From: Poteriospumella lacustris
Lineage: Eukaryota; Sar; Chrysophyceae; Chromulinales; Dinobryaceae
Direction: 5' to 3'
Length of the DNA: 38,025 nt
NCBI GenBank assembly: GCA_008000375.1
Contig: SMOI01000296.1
Span: forward strand, 1 to 38,025
The notes under the pieces were generated by a model that worked only from the letters and a program-made list of their open reading frames with translations, made no database searches and was not told the DNA's origin. This document shows, piece after piece, positions 1 to 12,300 of the stretch; the first letter of the stretch is position 1; every line of letters starts with the position of its first letter. Both the position numbers and the translations under genes were made by a program.

Positions 1-3000
1 TTGTTTCTTGTTTGCTCTGCCTCTAGGTTAGTGTACATAAACTTGTGTGCCGTGTATCATACCTAAAATCCCCATGGGTTTGTGTGGATACCCGCATAGC
101 CCGTCTCTGTATCATCATCGAAACCCGTTTTTCAGCATTCATGTTCGCTGCTAATACCGTTCGCTGTCTTTTACCCGCATACGTGTACTGGTTGTTGTTT
201 AGTTCGGAGCGTGTAGCTCCTTGAGATAGCCATCCGTTCGTTCCTGTCTCTCTCCCTCCCTCATCCTCGCTTCGAAACTCTTGCACCGCGCTCGTCGCTT
301 GCTGTCTATCCTCCGTGGCTCGGCAGTTCTGATGAAGTCGTTCACTCTCGACGTATACCGCACATTTGTCGATGCACGTTGGTCTGTTTCATCAATAAAA
401 CCTCTTCCAAATGTTGTTTTCGTGTCCCGTTGCTGCGTCTTCCTCGTGATACTCGGACGGATGAACGTTGTTTTCTTCCTCGTTCGCGCTCTCCGTCCAA
501 AGATGAACCCGACCCGACAATCTACGATGTCTACGACGCGCGCGATTATTTGCGATTGCTCCTTTCATTCCCCCCTCACAGTTAGCACCAATCCTGCATA
601 CGTTCGAGCGCGTTTCTACCTGGGAGCGGAGTCCGACAGTCGGTCGCTCCGCCTCGGCTGGACACGCTTAGCAGTTTCATCAGTGGGAGAGCCTCCATCG
701 TCCTCACGCATACCCCTTGCCTTGAGCGCTTCTCCCCATCTTCACCGCCTCCTTTCTCTCTTTATCCCCCCACCCACCCTTTTCGTGCCCATTCTCTTCT
801 GTCGTCTCTCGTACTGTTCACTTCGCACGTGTCATTGATCACCCAAACCACGCGGTTCTTGTAAGGCCCTGCTTCCTCCACGCGGCTACTCCGTAGCGCC
901 CTTCGTTCACTCACACGCTCACGCTCACTTCGCCCTCTTTGCATTCGAGCCTTGTCAGTTTTCATTCGTTCGATATACGCCGACCCCCCACCCCGTCCGC
1001 TCTTAGTTTCTCCACTGTCGAATTTGATTTGAACTGTTTCCGGGGCTTTGCATCGACGCCACCGCACAACACGTGCACCGCCCTCGCCTCCTGTCTCCAG
1101 TCTCCTGTCCCCATATGCTGTTTATCCCCTCGGGCTCTTCGCTTGATTTTATTTCGCCGTCGTTGGTTTTGGGGTTGTGCTCCACTCGGTCGCGTATGTT
1201 TGGTGTACCGAGCAGCGCAACCCGCTCGTATTTGTTATTTCTGGAATTACGATCCCATGCGGTCAGTGTTCAGTAATCTATAGAGGCCCCCCCTGCTCAT
1301 TGCTATCGAACTGTTGTTTTCTCCGTTTCCGGCCCCTCCTCCTCACTGTCTCTCTTCAAATGTCGCGTCGCCTATTCAAATCCCCCTCCGTCCCCACGAG
1401 CAGCGTATTCCCCCCGTCTCTTTCTTTGCGTGAAACACACACCCACGACGTACGTGGTCCATCGCTCGTGCCAGATCGTTGTATTCACACCCCCATCATC
1501 GTTCACTCTCATGGGCATCATTGATCGACGGGTCTGTCCGCGCTGCCCCCTCCCCGACCTCTGCGTATCCCCTCTCTCATTGTACTTGAACCCTCATCTC
1601 CTGCCATCTCCCGCCTCACTCATCCTCGTATCCCCAAGTGCTCACCGGCACGATTCGTTCCCCTCCCTGTCTCTCGCTCTCTTTCTCTTCTCTTTAACTG
1701 TGATTCGTTTCATCGTGCGATACTCGTTGTCGCTGGTTTTGACTGGCCCTCATTCTGCTAAGTCTGCTCAGTGTGCCTGCTTAGATCGATACACACGTAT
1801 GTACGTATGGGCTGTTCATTCAGCGTGTGTATATGTAGAGAACGCCTCGTTCTTCCCCTTCCCCCATCAGTTGTCTTAGTGTAGCATATGTATAGACCGG
1901 TCGCTTGTCTCAGTTTCTTCGCCGTTGCGTTGTCTTGGTTTCTTCTGGGCGGTTCTGTGCCCGTGTGTCTGCGCACCCAGAATCGCCCGTCAAATTACTT
2001 CATTTGTCAGTGTTCCATGTGCATCTATTATCGTTTACTGTCCCGGACGATGCCTTCTCTGCCCCCACTGAGCGGTCAGTGGCGCCACGGCCTTGGTTCG
2101 CCTCTTCGGCCATCTCCAACGCCGGCGGCCCTCGTTGCTCGGCTTGGCTGAGGGTAAATCGAGCGTCGGTTGCAGCACCACTCACCCCTTCCTCAGTGCA
2201 TCTGCTGTGCCAAGTGCTTCGTGGTGATCCTTCGCTGGCTGTGCATCGTCAAAATTTGTTGCCCGTCGTCCGTTTCTTTGGCGACTGGTCGCTGTGCTCG
2301 CCGCGGCAGTCCACCAGCTCTTCAGATCGTCGCCCATTCGTCATACTCTTTTTGCGTCGCCGGTAGTACCGGTGGCTGCTTCCATCGACCAGCAATTGCT
2401 CTGCAGCCTCGGTACAGCGTGTGTGCGCTCTGTTGTTTCTGTTGTTGGACCCGTCGATGTAGTTGGCCACATCTCCCACTGCGTTTGTTGCTTTGGATGT
2501 TGCCCAGGCGACCGTCTGTTCACCTGCTCGCCACCGCGTCGACTGGCGCCTGCCGCGTGCGGCGTCTTCGTTTCGGAATCGCTGTCGTGCATATCGTTTG
2601 TCTCTTTCGTGTCGCTCGTTGCCCATCCCCCACCCGCCTGCCCGCTTCCTGCATCTCACTGCCCTCCCCTGTCCGCGACTCTGTCTCTTCGTGTGCGCTC
2701 GTGCTGTCTGTTTCGGTGTCTATCTGGCTGCTCGCACCCCTCCTGGCCCTCTGCTGTGTCTTGATTGCTCCCCCCTGTCGCTGACGCCTCCGTGTCTCCT
2801 CTGCCGTACGCGTGTGTCGCAGTGCCTTCCTCACACCCCTCCCCTGCTCTCTCCCTTCTCCTCTTCTCTCTTCTGTCCTGGTCGCAGGCGTCGTGTTGTG
2901 TTGCAGTAGGTGCCATATACGTTGTGTAGCCCCCCTCCTCCCCCGTCGGAGATATGAAGTTTAGACCAGCTTCGTTGCTGTCATCGCTGTCATCGCTGTC

Positions 3001-5313
3001 ATCGCTGTCGTTGTTGCTGCCGCCGCTGTGCGAGTGTGCATCGGTTTGGTTCGTTTGTAATGGTTTGTACGGTTCGTTGGTTGTTTGATTGATTGGTTGA
3101 GTGAGTGAGTGAGTGAATGCGATTCATCGTTGACGGCTACCGCGTGTTGTCTTGATGCGCCACCGCTCCAGCGCCGCGTTGACGTGTGAGCGAGGCGTCG
3201 TGGACGGCCCCCACGCGGCTAATCTGTTCGCCCGGCCTTCGCCTCGTGACAGTATGCGTCGTGTGCTTTGTCAGTCTCTCTGTCCTCAACAGATCTTTTT
3301 TGTAGCGCGACGATCGTGTGTCGCCTCTGTTGTGCCTGTGTCGTTTATGTCGCGCGGTGATCAGGTCCTCGCATCGTTCTGAATTAGTCTCTGTTTGGTC
3401 TCTGCTGCGGATGCCACACGTCGCATCGATCCTCCTCTTTGGACGTGGCGACGTGTAGCCCGTGGGCGTCGTATACGTCGTGTAGCTCGTGTGTCCCAGT
3501 CAACTGTCTCTTTCCCCATTCCGCAAGTCCATGTGTGCGAGTCCGAGCGTGTTGAAACAGTTGTTGACCGTTGTGTCTCCCGTTGGTTTGTTGTCGCGGT
3601 CGCCGACCGCGTCGACCGCGTCGACCGCACCCCGCCCTCGCTCTCTCCCTCGAGCTGGGCCGGGTAGTCGCGCCGTCGTCGTTCGTTGTCCCCGTACTCA
3701 GTCTTTCAATCCATTCGCGACCGCAGGTGCCTCATCGCCACGCGATGCCGCCTTCTGTCGCTATCTCTGTCTCCTCCGCCCGCGCGCCCTGCCCCTGCTA
3801 CTACCCCCTCCCCCCGTGAACTGTTTCTCTTCCCCGCTCCCGTCCGCTTCATCCCCCGCGGCGGTCTCAAATCGATTACTCTCGTTGTTTTTGTTGTTGC
3901 GAATGCTGTTGCCCTCTCTGCGGTTGCCTTGTGCAGCAGTTGTTGCTGCAGTTGTTGCTGTTGCTGTTGCTTTGCGTCCACGTGCGGCGCCTCAAATCGC
4001 TTCCTGTCCGTCTGCCTGTCTCTTCCTCTCTAGCGCTCCACCACTGTGGTTCTCGTGTCCTCGCGTCTCTGTTGGTTCTCTGGCCGCTTTGCTTTGTTCG
4101 ATTCGTTGTGCCGCCTGGCGTCTGCCGCGTTATTCAGCGGCGGCGTGCAGGCGGCGGTTGCCTTTTGCTTTGTTGACAATGTTGGCTCTTCATCGTTTAC
4201 ACCGCCGCAACTGGCGCCTCTGCCCGTCTTCTACTGACCCCTCCCGGTCGGTGGACGGGGCCGCTGGTTGCTCGGTAACGGTGTCTTGAGTTGTTCGCTC
4301 AAACCGTCGCTTATACATGGTCCCTCCTACGCGTTTATTGGCCGTTCAGCGATGGGTGTCTGCTTCTCACCGTCTCGCTGGTTTCCCTTCGGGGTCTAGC
4401 GCATCGCAATGTCGGTGCGATCGGCGTGTGCTTCGTTTTTTGGTTTCAACTTTTTTTGTTTCGACGGGGGACGAGTGACGGGCGACGTAGCGATCGTCTC
4501 CGGCCGCCCCGCCCGGCCTCGTCTCTTGTGTCCCTTCCCTTCCCCCGACATTTCTCTGCGGGTTAACAAGTTGTTGCGGATGGGGACGCGTCTCTAACTC
4601 CGTCCACCACGGCTGGGCTGTACGCGTGTTAACGTCGCTCGATCTCAGCCCGGGCCTGTCTCCGCCACGGGGCCTCGGTCCACCTGTCCGGTGTGTGGTG
4701 CATCTCTGCTCTGGGGTGGGGTATCTTCCGTTTGCCTCCTCCCCGCCGTTGGTAGCTGCTATTACGTTTCTAGGTTTCTCGTTCGCTCGCTCGCACGCGA
4801 CGCATCGCCGTCGCCTCAGCGTCGCCTGTCAATCCCCTCCCCTCCCCCATTTTTGTAGCTTCTTGTTGTTTCATCGGCGTCGCCTGCTGACGCGCTCTTC
4901 TTTTCGTCGTCTCGTCGCCGTCAGGGGGGCTGGGGACGCGTACCCGCCCGCCCTGCCGGCTCTCTGTCCGATCGGTGACCGCCCATCGACCCTCGACCCT
5001 GGCCCCATCATCTCGCTCGGTCGACAGGTCGCTTGCTCCTCATTAACCCCCAACGTAACTATCACTGAACTCATCACGGTCTGGCGTCCCCGCAGGCTCG
5101 TCAGACGCAGACAAAGCATCGCAATTAAACGACGTTACACTGCGGCAGGAGACACGGAACGATGCAACAGACGACAACCCAAACCAAATCAAAACAAAAC
5201 CAAAGCCAAACCAAACCAAACAAAACAAAGAAGGCATTGCCTCATGAATGAAACTGCAGCGAATCCTCAACGGACGGCGGCCGGGCGAGCTGGCGCGGAG
5301 CTCGACGGCCATT
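1..5313. other. Long stretch without a convincing gene, plus strand pyrimidine-rich
   Basis: No open frame here reads like a protein. The frames are short, overlap in several phases and have no recognisable motif. The plus strand is strongly C/T-rich from the left edge to about 4900, with many TCTC, TGTC and CGTC runs. It then switches to an A/C-rich stretch around 5160-5230 (repeated CCAAA/CAAAA words), next to the 3' end of the minus-strand lipase. The plus-strand bias matches the composition of the introns of the ABCC gene further right. It may therefore be an intron, long leader or non-coding transcript on the plus strand, but that is inference. No tRNA-like B box was noticed by eye. Confidence 0.5.
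2977..3010. repeat. Nonamer tandem repeat
   Basis: Three perfect copies of GCTGTCATC followed by a partial copy. A short GAGT tetranucleotide run lies nearby at 3098-3117. Both sit in the gene-poor left region and have no evident function. Confidence 0.85.
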
Positions 5314-6571
5314 TCACTCCACTTCGACGACGGCGTTCGACAGCGACACTACACGACACACACGACACACACAGACACCATCATCGTCAGCGCCTCTACT
5401 CCCCCCCCTCCTACACACGGTGCCATAGAACAGTCCTTACCCGGTGGCGACTTGAGTTCTTCGAGGACGTAGTCGACGATCATCTGGCGACACTTGGCGC
5501 CGTCGGGATCCGCCTCGTGAATCACCTCGTGCTTCAGCCCCTGCGCCACGAACAACTTCCGCTTCGTCAAGTCCGTCTTCGCATTCTTGAAGACGAACTC
5601 GGCCCCCGTCTTCAACGCGATGTTGTCCTTCTCACCGTGAATCGCGAAGAAAGGAATCGACAACGCCGACGGAATCGACGCCTTCAGGTCGTTGATCAAG
5701 TGCAACAGCTCGTAGCCGGTTTTGTTCGTCAGTACCGCGGGATTACGACGTGGATCGCGATGTAGATCGCGGGTATATTCTTCATTGCCACAGATTTCGG
5801 GTACAAAGATGGGCGCGGTGGGGCCAGCGGGATCCATCACCGACGTCACCGACAAGAGACACGGCGCCACTATGCGACGACGACAGAGCGTTACGACGGC
5901 GCACCACCGTTCAACGAGCGAGTGTTCTTACCAGAAGTACGCGTTAGGGGGTACAAACAACCGCAGCCAAAGGGAGAGGCCGAGCCTTTGCCCGCGAAGA
6001 GCGGAATGCCCGACAGGACGACCGCCTGCACGTGCGGGTAGCGGATCTCTTCCTCCATCAGCGCGCGCATGGCGATCAACGTGCCCATGCTGTGCGCAAA
6101 GACCACGGTGGGTAGCTCCTGGTCCTTGCCCAGATATACTGCGGAGAGCTTCTGCTTGTAATGCTGGACAAAGCGCACGAAGTCGCGATACAACCGCGTG
6201 CTGTCGGTCACGACGCCGCGGCGACCGGCCGAACGGCCGTGCGACATGTGGTCCATTCCCACGACGATGAAGCGTTGGGCAACAAAGTCGGCTGCGATGT
6301 TGTGGTAGCAGAGCGTATGCTCGTTGAGACCGTGCGAAACAAAGACCAAACCAGCGATCTGCTTGTTCACCGTTTTCTTCGGAGCAGCGGTACCGTCTTC
6401 TGGTGTGCCCTCAGGGGTTTCAACACTGTCAGCAGGGAACCATAGGGCTACGTTACGTTCTTGACCATCGTTATCAAAGGTTTCCTCGCGGAAGACCAGA
6501 TTGGGGTACGCGCGACACTTCGCGGCCATGTCGATCTCCTCTTCCTTCTGCTTCGATCCGCCCTGTCCCAT
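5314..6571 (-). CDS. Monoglyceride-lipase-like alpha/beta hydrolase, three exons
   Basis: Serine hydrolase of the monoacylglycerol lipase (Hydrolase_4) type, expected to cleave monoacylglycerols or related esters. Exons on the minus strand are 6571-5932, 5869-5441 and 5348-5314. Introns are 62 nt (5870-5931) and 92 nt (5349-5440), both starting GTAAG and ending AG, and the frame is kept. This gives 367 aa. The triad is visible: Ser161 in AHSMG, Asp295 in HGEKD and His327 in GLKHE; SHG at 79-81 fits the oxyanion site. The nucleophile elbow has Ala where GHSMG is usual. The start at 6571 gives MGQGGSK, a good N-myristoylation motif (Gly2, Ser6), so membrane attachment is likely. The same frame stays open upstream to about 6739, so a longer N-terminus is possible. 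The last 11 residues depend on the third exon, which is the least certain part. Confidence 0.87.
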
Positions 6572-7033
6572 GATGCCCTCTTCGTCTACCTCTATGCGTA
6601 CAGATACAAGATAACACAAAGATCTAGATCTTCGATTGGTTTGTGTCCGACGTGTCATGGGTATCGAGCGTATCGATCTTTTTCGGAGGAGCCAAACGAT
6701 CGATCGATCGCTTCGTCGGTGGCGCCCATCTCGGCGCAATTATAGTACATAGTGGAGTTAATGTTTATCAAACATATCAAGCTGCATAATGATTGAGAGT
6801 GTACCAAGACCATAGACGGTGACGCCGCCATCGACCGCGACGACGACGGAGACGGAACTTCTTATTGGGCCTTTGCGACGAAAAACTCACTTCCAATCAC
6901 TCGCCGCATGTTCTGCAGTGTGCTGAGATTGCTTTAACGGAGCGAGTTGGTGTATCCTCAAGATCTACAACGTTCATTCGCCGTACGTTGCTTGTTTGTT
7001 TGACGACCGCATCGCACCGAACCATTCATCGTC
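6572..7033. promoter_or_regulatory. Divergent intergenic region, likely bidirectional promoter
   Basis: 462 bp separate the divergent starts of the lipase-like gene (-) and the RPAP2-like gene (+), so both promoters must lie here. I see no clear TATA box or other named element. A GATCGATCGATCG run at about 6699-6711 and a CGACGACGACGG stretch near 6840 stand out. Confidence 0.5.
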
Positions 7034-8683
7034 ATGAGTGTGAAGGCGCCGAGCAGTATGGTGGCGGGCGACCTCCGTCGAGCTGTCGATTGGAAATTGT
7101 TTGAATTGACATCGTGTTTGATCAGTGACGAGGTGTCGCCCGAGGACTTCGAACAGAGCAAGTTGTGGTTCCAAGAGCGACACGCGCAGGACGTCGTCGA
7201 GGAACGCTTCACCTGTGGCATGTGTGCGTACCCCTTGTGTACGAATCCCTTGAAAACATACAGCAAAGCGACGCCGTTCAAAGATCGGAACAGTTCCTCG
7301 GCCGTATCCCCCACGAAAGCGCTCGTTACGACCGCCGATACGAAGTACCGCGTCGACTACGCGACGAAGCAAATCTACCACGTCGAACGGTCCAAATACT
7401 ACTGTTCCGACACGTGTTTAACAGCAGGAGAGACCTGGATTGCTCGTTTGGATGGCATGGCTCCGTATGCTCGTTCGCACTTGACGAAGAATCTGTTGAA
7501 GCAAGACGCGAGTTTCAGTGAGAAGCGGCTGCAGTCGGAGAAGATCCCCATCGACGAGGTCCTGGCGCTCTTGGACCACTCCTCGCCGACGAAGACGAAG
7601 ACGATGGACGTGGTGGAGACCACTGCGCCCGTCGCCTCGACGCCGCGCGTCGTCGATGGCGATGCGCCGCCCCCGGCGTACGACCACGCGCACCTCACCG
7701 CGGAGGGCGCCGTACGTGTTGAAGTCATTCACGGCACGCCGCACTTGCAATCGGCTGCGCCCCCATCAACAGACGCTGCCTCTGAGAAGCCCCTCGCCGC
7801 GGCGTTGGACGTGTCGCGTCTCGTGTCCACCGCAGCGACGAAGCTGCAGCAGCTGCACAGCCACGACGCGGCGCCCTCCACCGCCGCCGCTGCGACGGAT
7901 GCCGTTCCTCGGCAGCCAGCGATTCGCAAAGTGCGACCGACCGCGTTGCGAGGTGCCGCAGTGGCTGCAGCAGCGGGCACTGCCACCGCCGCCGACGCCG
8001 CGGCAGAGGCAGCGACACCGGCGACGCAGCCGAGCGTCGAGACGTTGCTGGCGGACATGGCGGCGCTGCAGACGAAGTACGGCCTCAGCGGCCCTGCCCC
8101 TGGCCCGTCAGGCGTCGTTCTCCCCTCGGCGAGTGAGCCATCCTTCGCCGCTCAGCCGGTGGGCAAAGACGCCGCCACCGCCGCAGCGTCGCCGTTGCCG
8201 ACGCCGCCGCCCGCGTCGTCGGACTCGTCGTCGTCGTCGTCGTCGTCGCTGGACATCGGCACGGGGCGCGACCGCATCGCAGCGGTGGCCGTCAGCGCGC
8301 GTGGGCCCAAGACCGTGTCGTGGGAGACGCCCGCGGCCCCGTCAGCACCTGCCAGCGCTGCCAGCGCTGCCACCTCAGTCGCCGCCGCCGAGCCCGCCAA
8401 GGCGAAGGCCGCGGCCGCCGCTCGTCCGGCGGCGGCAGCACGCAAAGGGCCGTTGGTAGCCCTTAAAATCGTCGAGCGGGACAATGTCCAACCGCTGTCC
8501 GCCGCGGCGTTGCCCACGAAGCGGGAACCCAGCGCGACTGGTGCGGCGGAGTCGTCGTTGTCGTCGTCGGTGGGGTCGCTGGGCGCCGCGGCGGTGAGCA
8601 CCACCGTCGAGGAGGACGCCCGCGAGCGATACCGACGAGCCATGATGATCGAGGGCCACTCGTTGAACGCCTCCAACAAGTAG
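7034..8683 (+). CDS. RPAP2: RPAP2/Rtr1-type RNA polymerase II CTD phosphatase homologue
   Basis: Intronless, 549 aa, ATG at 7034 and TAG stop. Residues 15-140 match the Rtr1/RPAP2 zinc-binding domain: CGMCAYPLC gives C64-x4-C69 (with an extra C61), then YYCSDTC gives C124-x3-C128. Many family members have a His as the fourth ligand, here a Cys. Known members act on Ser5-phosphorylated RNA polymerase II CTD and help import or assemble the polymerase. From about residue 200 the chain is low complexity, rich in Ala, Ser and Pro, with a run of nine Ser near 398-406 followed by LDIG, and ends in a basic, Met-containing tail (RYRRAMMIEG). That extension is longer than the yeast protein and is probably disordered. 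The assignment rests on the zinc module and its spacing. Confidence 0.85.
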   Translation: MSVKAPSSMVAGDLRRAVDWKLFELTSCLISDEVSPEDFEQSKLWFQERHAQDVVEERFTCGMCAYPLCTNPLKTYSKATPFKDRNSSSAVSPTKALVTTADTKYRVDYATKQIYHVERSKYYCSDTCLTAGETWIARLDGMAPYARSHLTKNLLKQDASFSEKRLQSEKIPIDEVLALLDHSSPTKTKTMDVVETTAPVASTPRVVDGDAPPPAYDHAHLTAEGAVRVEVIHGTPHLQSAAPPSTDAASEKPLAAALDVSRLVSTAATKLQQLHSHDAAPSTAAAATDAVPRQPAIRKVRPTALRGAAVAAAAGTATAADAAAEAATPATQPSVETLLADMAALQTKYGLSGPAPGPSGVVLPSASEPSFAAQPVGKDAATAAASPLPTPPPASSDSSSSSSSSLDIGTGRDRIAAVAVSARGPKTVSWETPAAPSAPASAASAATSVAAAEPAKAKAAAAARPAAAARKGPLVALKIVERDNVQPLSAAALPTKREPSATGAAESSLSSSVGSLGAAAVSTTVEEDARERYRRAMMIEGHSLNASNK

Positions 8684-9337
8684 CCGCCCTCCAATGCGCG
8701 CCCTCTCGCTCTCTCTCGCTCTCTCTCCCCGCGGAGGGCAGCAGCCCACCAACGCAGCTGTCGCCCGCCCTGCGACGTGTATATAGCCTGTTCTGCTGCG
8801 CTGGCTCGGTGTAGCACCGCTAATGATCTATGTTTATTTCTGCTGGTTCGTGGTGTACGTGGGGTCATCTTTTGATGCTGTAGAGAGGAAGGGACAGGGA
8901 AGAGGCCACAACAGTGGCAGCAGCGGTTGTGCTCGGTGATGACGCACGGCGACGACGACGTCAGCGGCGACCTCGTGACCGACCGATGGACATTGGTCTG
9001 CCAGTCCGTGGCAGGGGCCCGACTCACGTTTGCCGGTCGCCTTCTTAAATTTGATCGGCGACGGCCGCCGCGAAGATCATCGGCGGCTGGCGGCCCTCTT
9101 GAATTTTTTTCTCGAAGAGTCCAAGAACGAGAGGATAATCACAACTTCATTCGTGATCCATCGAATACTGACAGCATTCGTGGACGAGGTAAACAAGCAC
9201 GACCCTTGTTTTGCGTCTCGGTGCATCGCTCGAACGGAAAGGAGCCATTTCCCTCACCCACGTTCCCTTTTCTGCCTATTGCACTGTCTTGAGTGGTTGA
9301 AGGTTGAGAAAGTTCTCACGGAAGGTTAGTTGCAGAC
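8684..9337. other. Intergenic region before the ABCC gene
   Basis: 654 bp between two plus-strand genes. It starts with a CTCTCTCG-type pyrimidine run (about 8700-8728) that probably belongs to the RPAP2-like 3' UTR. The promoter and leader of the ABCC gene must lie in the rest. No gene or defined element is visible. Confidence 0.45.
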
Positions 9338-12300
9338 ATGTCGACATCCTCCTCAACGAATCCATCATACCACCGAGTGAACGGTGCGACAACGCGGCCG
9401 AACCAGAAGTTCACCATCGAAGACGACGAAGAAGAAATCGATCTGCATAACGTCGAGTTCGGTGAAACGTCTCGTCATGGCCTCACCACGAACGATATCG
9501 CACGCAATGGAACCCAATCGCCGCAGAGTTTGTTCGACCTGTGCACGGGGCTGTCGCTGTTCGGCGTCTGGAGCACGCTCACCTTCGGGTGGATGGACCC
9601 GTTGCTGCGTGCGGGAAGTCAAAATCCCCTGGAAATGAAAGACTTGCCACCGCTGCTGCCGCCTGATCAGGCAGAGGTGGTGTATCAACGGTTCCGCGCC
9701 GCGTGGGCGAAGCAGTTGGACGAGGTGGAGACACCGTCGCTGGTCGCCGCCTTGGCGCAGGGCTTTGGAGCGCCGTTTGCCTTTGCGGGATGCATCAAAT
9801 TGGTCCATGATTCATCGCTCTTCTTGGGGCCGCTGCTGTTGAATCGGCTGATTCGTTTCCTCGCCGATGGCGACCAGCCGCTGGCGTACGGTCTGGGCCT
9901 GGTCGCCTGTCTCTTCCTGATCAGTCTCTGCCAGTCGCTGTGTCTGCGTCAGTATTTCTGGCTGTGCTTCCGTACGGGTATGAATCTCCGCGCGGCGGTG
10001 GTGACGTCGGTCTACGCGAAGACGATGGTCATCTCCGGCGACGCGCTGAGCCGCCGCACGACCGGCGAAATCTCCAATTTGATGTCGGTGGACGCCGGCC
10101 GCCTGCAAGAGCTGACGCCGTATCTCCACGCGGTGTGGTACAGCGTGTTCCAAATCGTCCTCGCGATGTACTGTCTCTGGCAGCAGATGGGTGTGTCGTG
10201 TCTCGCAGGTAACGTCGCCCCGTGCGCCCCACCCCGATCGCCCGTCGTGTCGCGCCCCCTTCTCACCACTCTCTCTCTGTCTCCCTCTGTGCCTCTGCCC
10301 CCTCTCTCTCCCGCTCCTCCTCTTGTTCTGTACAGGCATCACGGTGATCGTGTGCATGATCCCCATCTCGAACCGCGTCTCGTTCTACATGAAGTCGCTG
10401 CAGAAGAAGATCTCGAAGACGCGCGACGAGCGCGTGAAGATCACGAACGAGGTCCTCGCGGGCATGAAGGTGCTCAAGCTGCAGGCCTGGGAGCGGCAGT
10501 TTCAACAGCGCATTCTCCGTGTCCGAGAACAAGAACTGACGATCCTGCGAGGCTATAGCCGCGCTCAGTGCTTCGCGACGGCGTTGTACACGGCGATTCC
10601 GCTGCTCGGTACGTTGCCCGTGACCGCTGCGCTGACCGTGTCGCCGACGGTGCCCTGACCGCTCTGTGTCTGTGTCTGTGGCTGTGTCTGTGTAGTGGCG
10701 TTGACGACGTTCGGCACGTACATCTCGCTGGGGAACACGTTGGACATCGCGACGGCGCTGACGTCGCTGGCGCTGTTCGAGCTGCTGCGGTTCCCGCTGT
10801 TCATGTTGCCGCAGGTGGTGAACAACGTCGTCGAGGCCCTCGTCTCCGTCGAGCGGATCTCGTCGTACCTCACCGCCGCGGAGATGACGCCGGTGCCGCC
10901 GTTGACGTCGGAGGCGCTGGCGCAGTGCGGCGGCTGCGGCGTCGAACTGACCGACGCGACGTTCGTCTACGACACGGCGCTGACCCGCGCGATGCTGCCG
11001 CCGCAGCTGCAAAACTGCGGCGACGCCAGCGACGGCGGCTTCCTCGAGGCATCGTGTGCGGCGCGGTCGCCCGGCGGCCGCATCGTCGACGACGACGGCG
11101 ACGAGGACGACTACGGCGTCCACGACTACGACGGCGACGGCGGCATCGCGATGACCTCGCAGCGGCGCCGGGCGCTGCAGCGCGCGGCCCACGACGCCCC
11201 GTTCACCATCGCCTCGTTCGTGACGCGGCCGCCCCGCGCGACGTCGACGGAGGCGGCCGCGCCGCGGTTCGCGTCGAACACGCAGCGGCTCTGGCGCTGG
11301 CTGCAGCAGACGCTCTGGCGCGGCCTGTCGACGCTCAACTTCTCGACGCCGGCCACCGCCCGCGGCGACATTTCGCGGTCGCCGTCGTTTTCGTCGCTGC
11401 CCACCGCCACCGCCGCCACCGCCAGCGCCACCGCTGGCGCGACGAGGCCACCGGCGGCAGCTGCCAGCGCTGCCGCGCCGGAGCAGAAGCCGCTGACGGC
11501 CGCCGAGAAGACGCTGCTCGTGCAGATGGCGATGTTCCAGGACGCCGAGGAGCGCCTCGCGCGGCTCGAGCGCGACCTCCAAGCGGCGCTCGGCGCACTG
11601 GCCGCCGCAGAGGCGGCGAAGGCGACAGGCGACGACGGCGACGACGACCGCGCGGCGCTGCTGAGCCACCTCGACGACCAGCGGCAGCGACTGCTGCGCC
11701 GCGCCGACCGCGACGCCGACGCCGACGTTGACGGTGACGCTGACGGGGCGGCGGAGGAGGTGCGCATCGTCGTCCGCGACGCGGCCACCGGCGCGACGAG
11801 CAACGCCAACGCCAGCGGCAGCGGCAGCGGCAGCGGCAGCGGTACGACGGGGCGGCGCCTGCTGCCGCTGCGCCAGGTGACGCTGACGGTCGGACGCGGC
11901 GAACTCGTCGCCATCGTCGGCGCCGTGGGCAGCGGCAAGACCTCGCTGCTGCAGGCGCTGCTCGGGCAGCTGCAGCAGGTGTCGCCGCGCGGCGCCGTGC
12001 GTCTCTCGGGCCGCATCGCGTACTGCGCCCAGCTGCCGTTCATCCGCAACGCGACGCTGCGCGACAACGTCATCTTCGGCCGCCTCGTCAACGAGCGCTG
12101 CTACCAACAGACGCTGGCGATGACCGCGCTGCTGCCGGACCTCGCCGTGCTGCCCGCGGGCGACGCGACCGAGATCGGCGAGCGCGGCATCAACCTCTCC
12201 GGCGGGCAGAAGGCGCGCGTCGCGTTGGCCCGCGCCGTCTACGGCGTCTTACTCGGCGACTTGCCCCGCGACGACGGCGACGGCGGCCACGTCGTGGGCG

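Noticed and set aside
4626-5765. 379-codon plus-strand open frame
   Set aside because: Overlaps two exons of the lipase gene, which has a full catalytic triad; low-complexity translation and no domain.
10263-12107. 614-codon minus-strand open frame
   Set aside because: Antisense shadow of the GC-rich ABCC exon; Arg/Gln-rich with no motif, and it crosses an ABCC intron.
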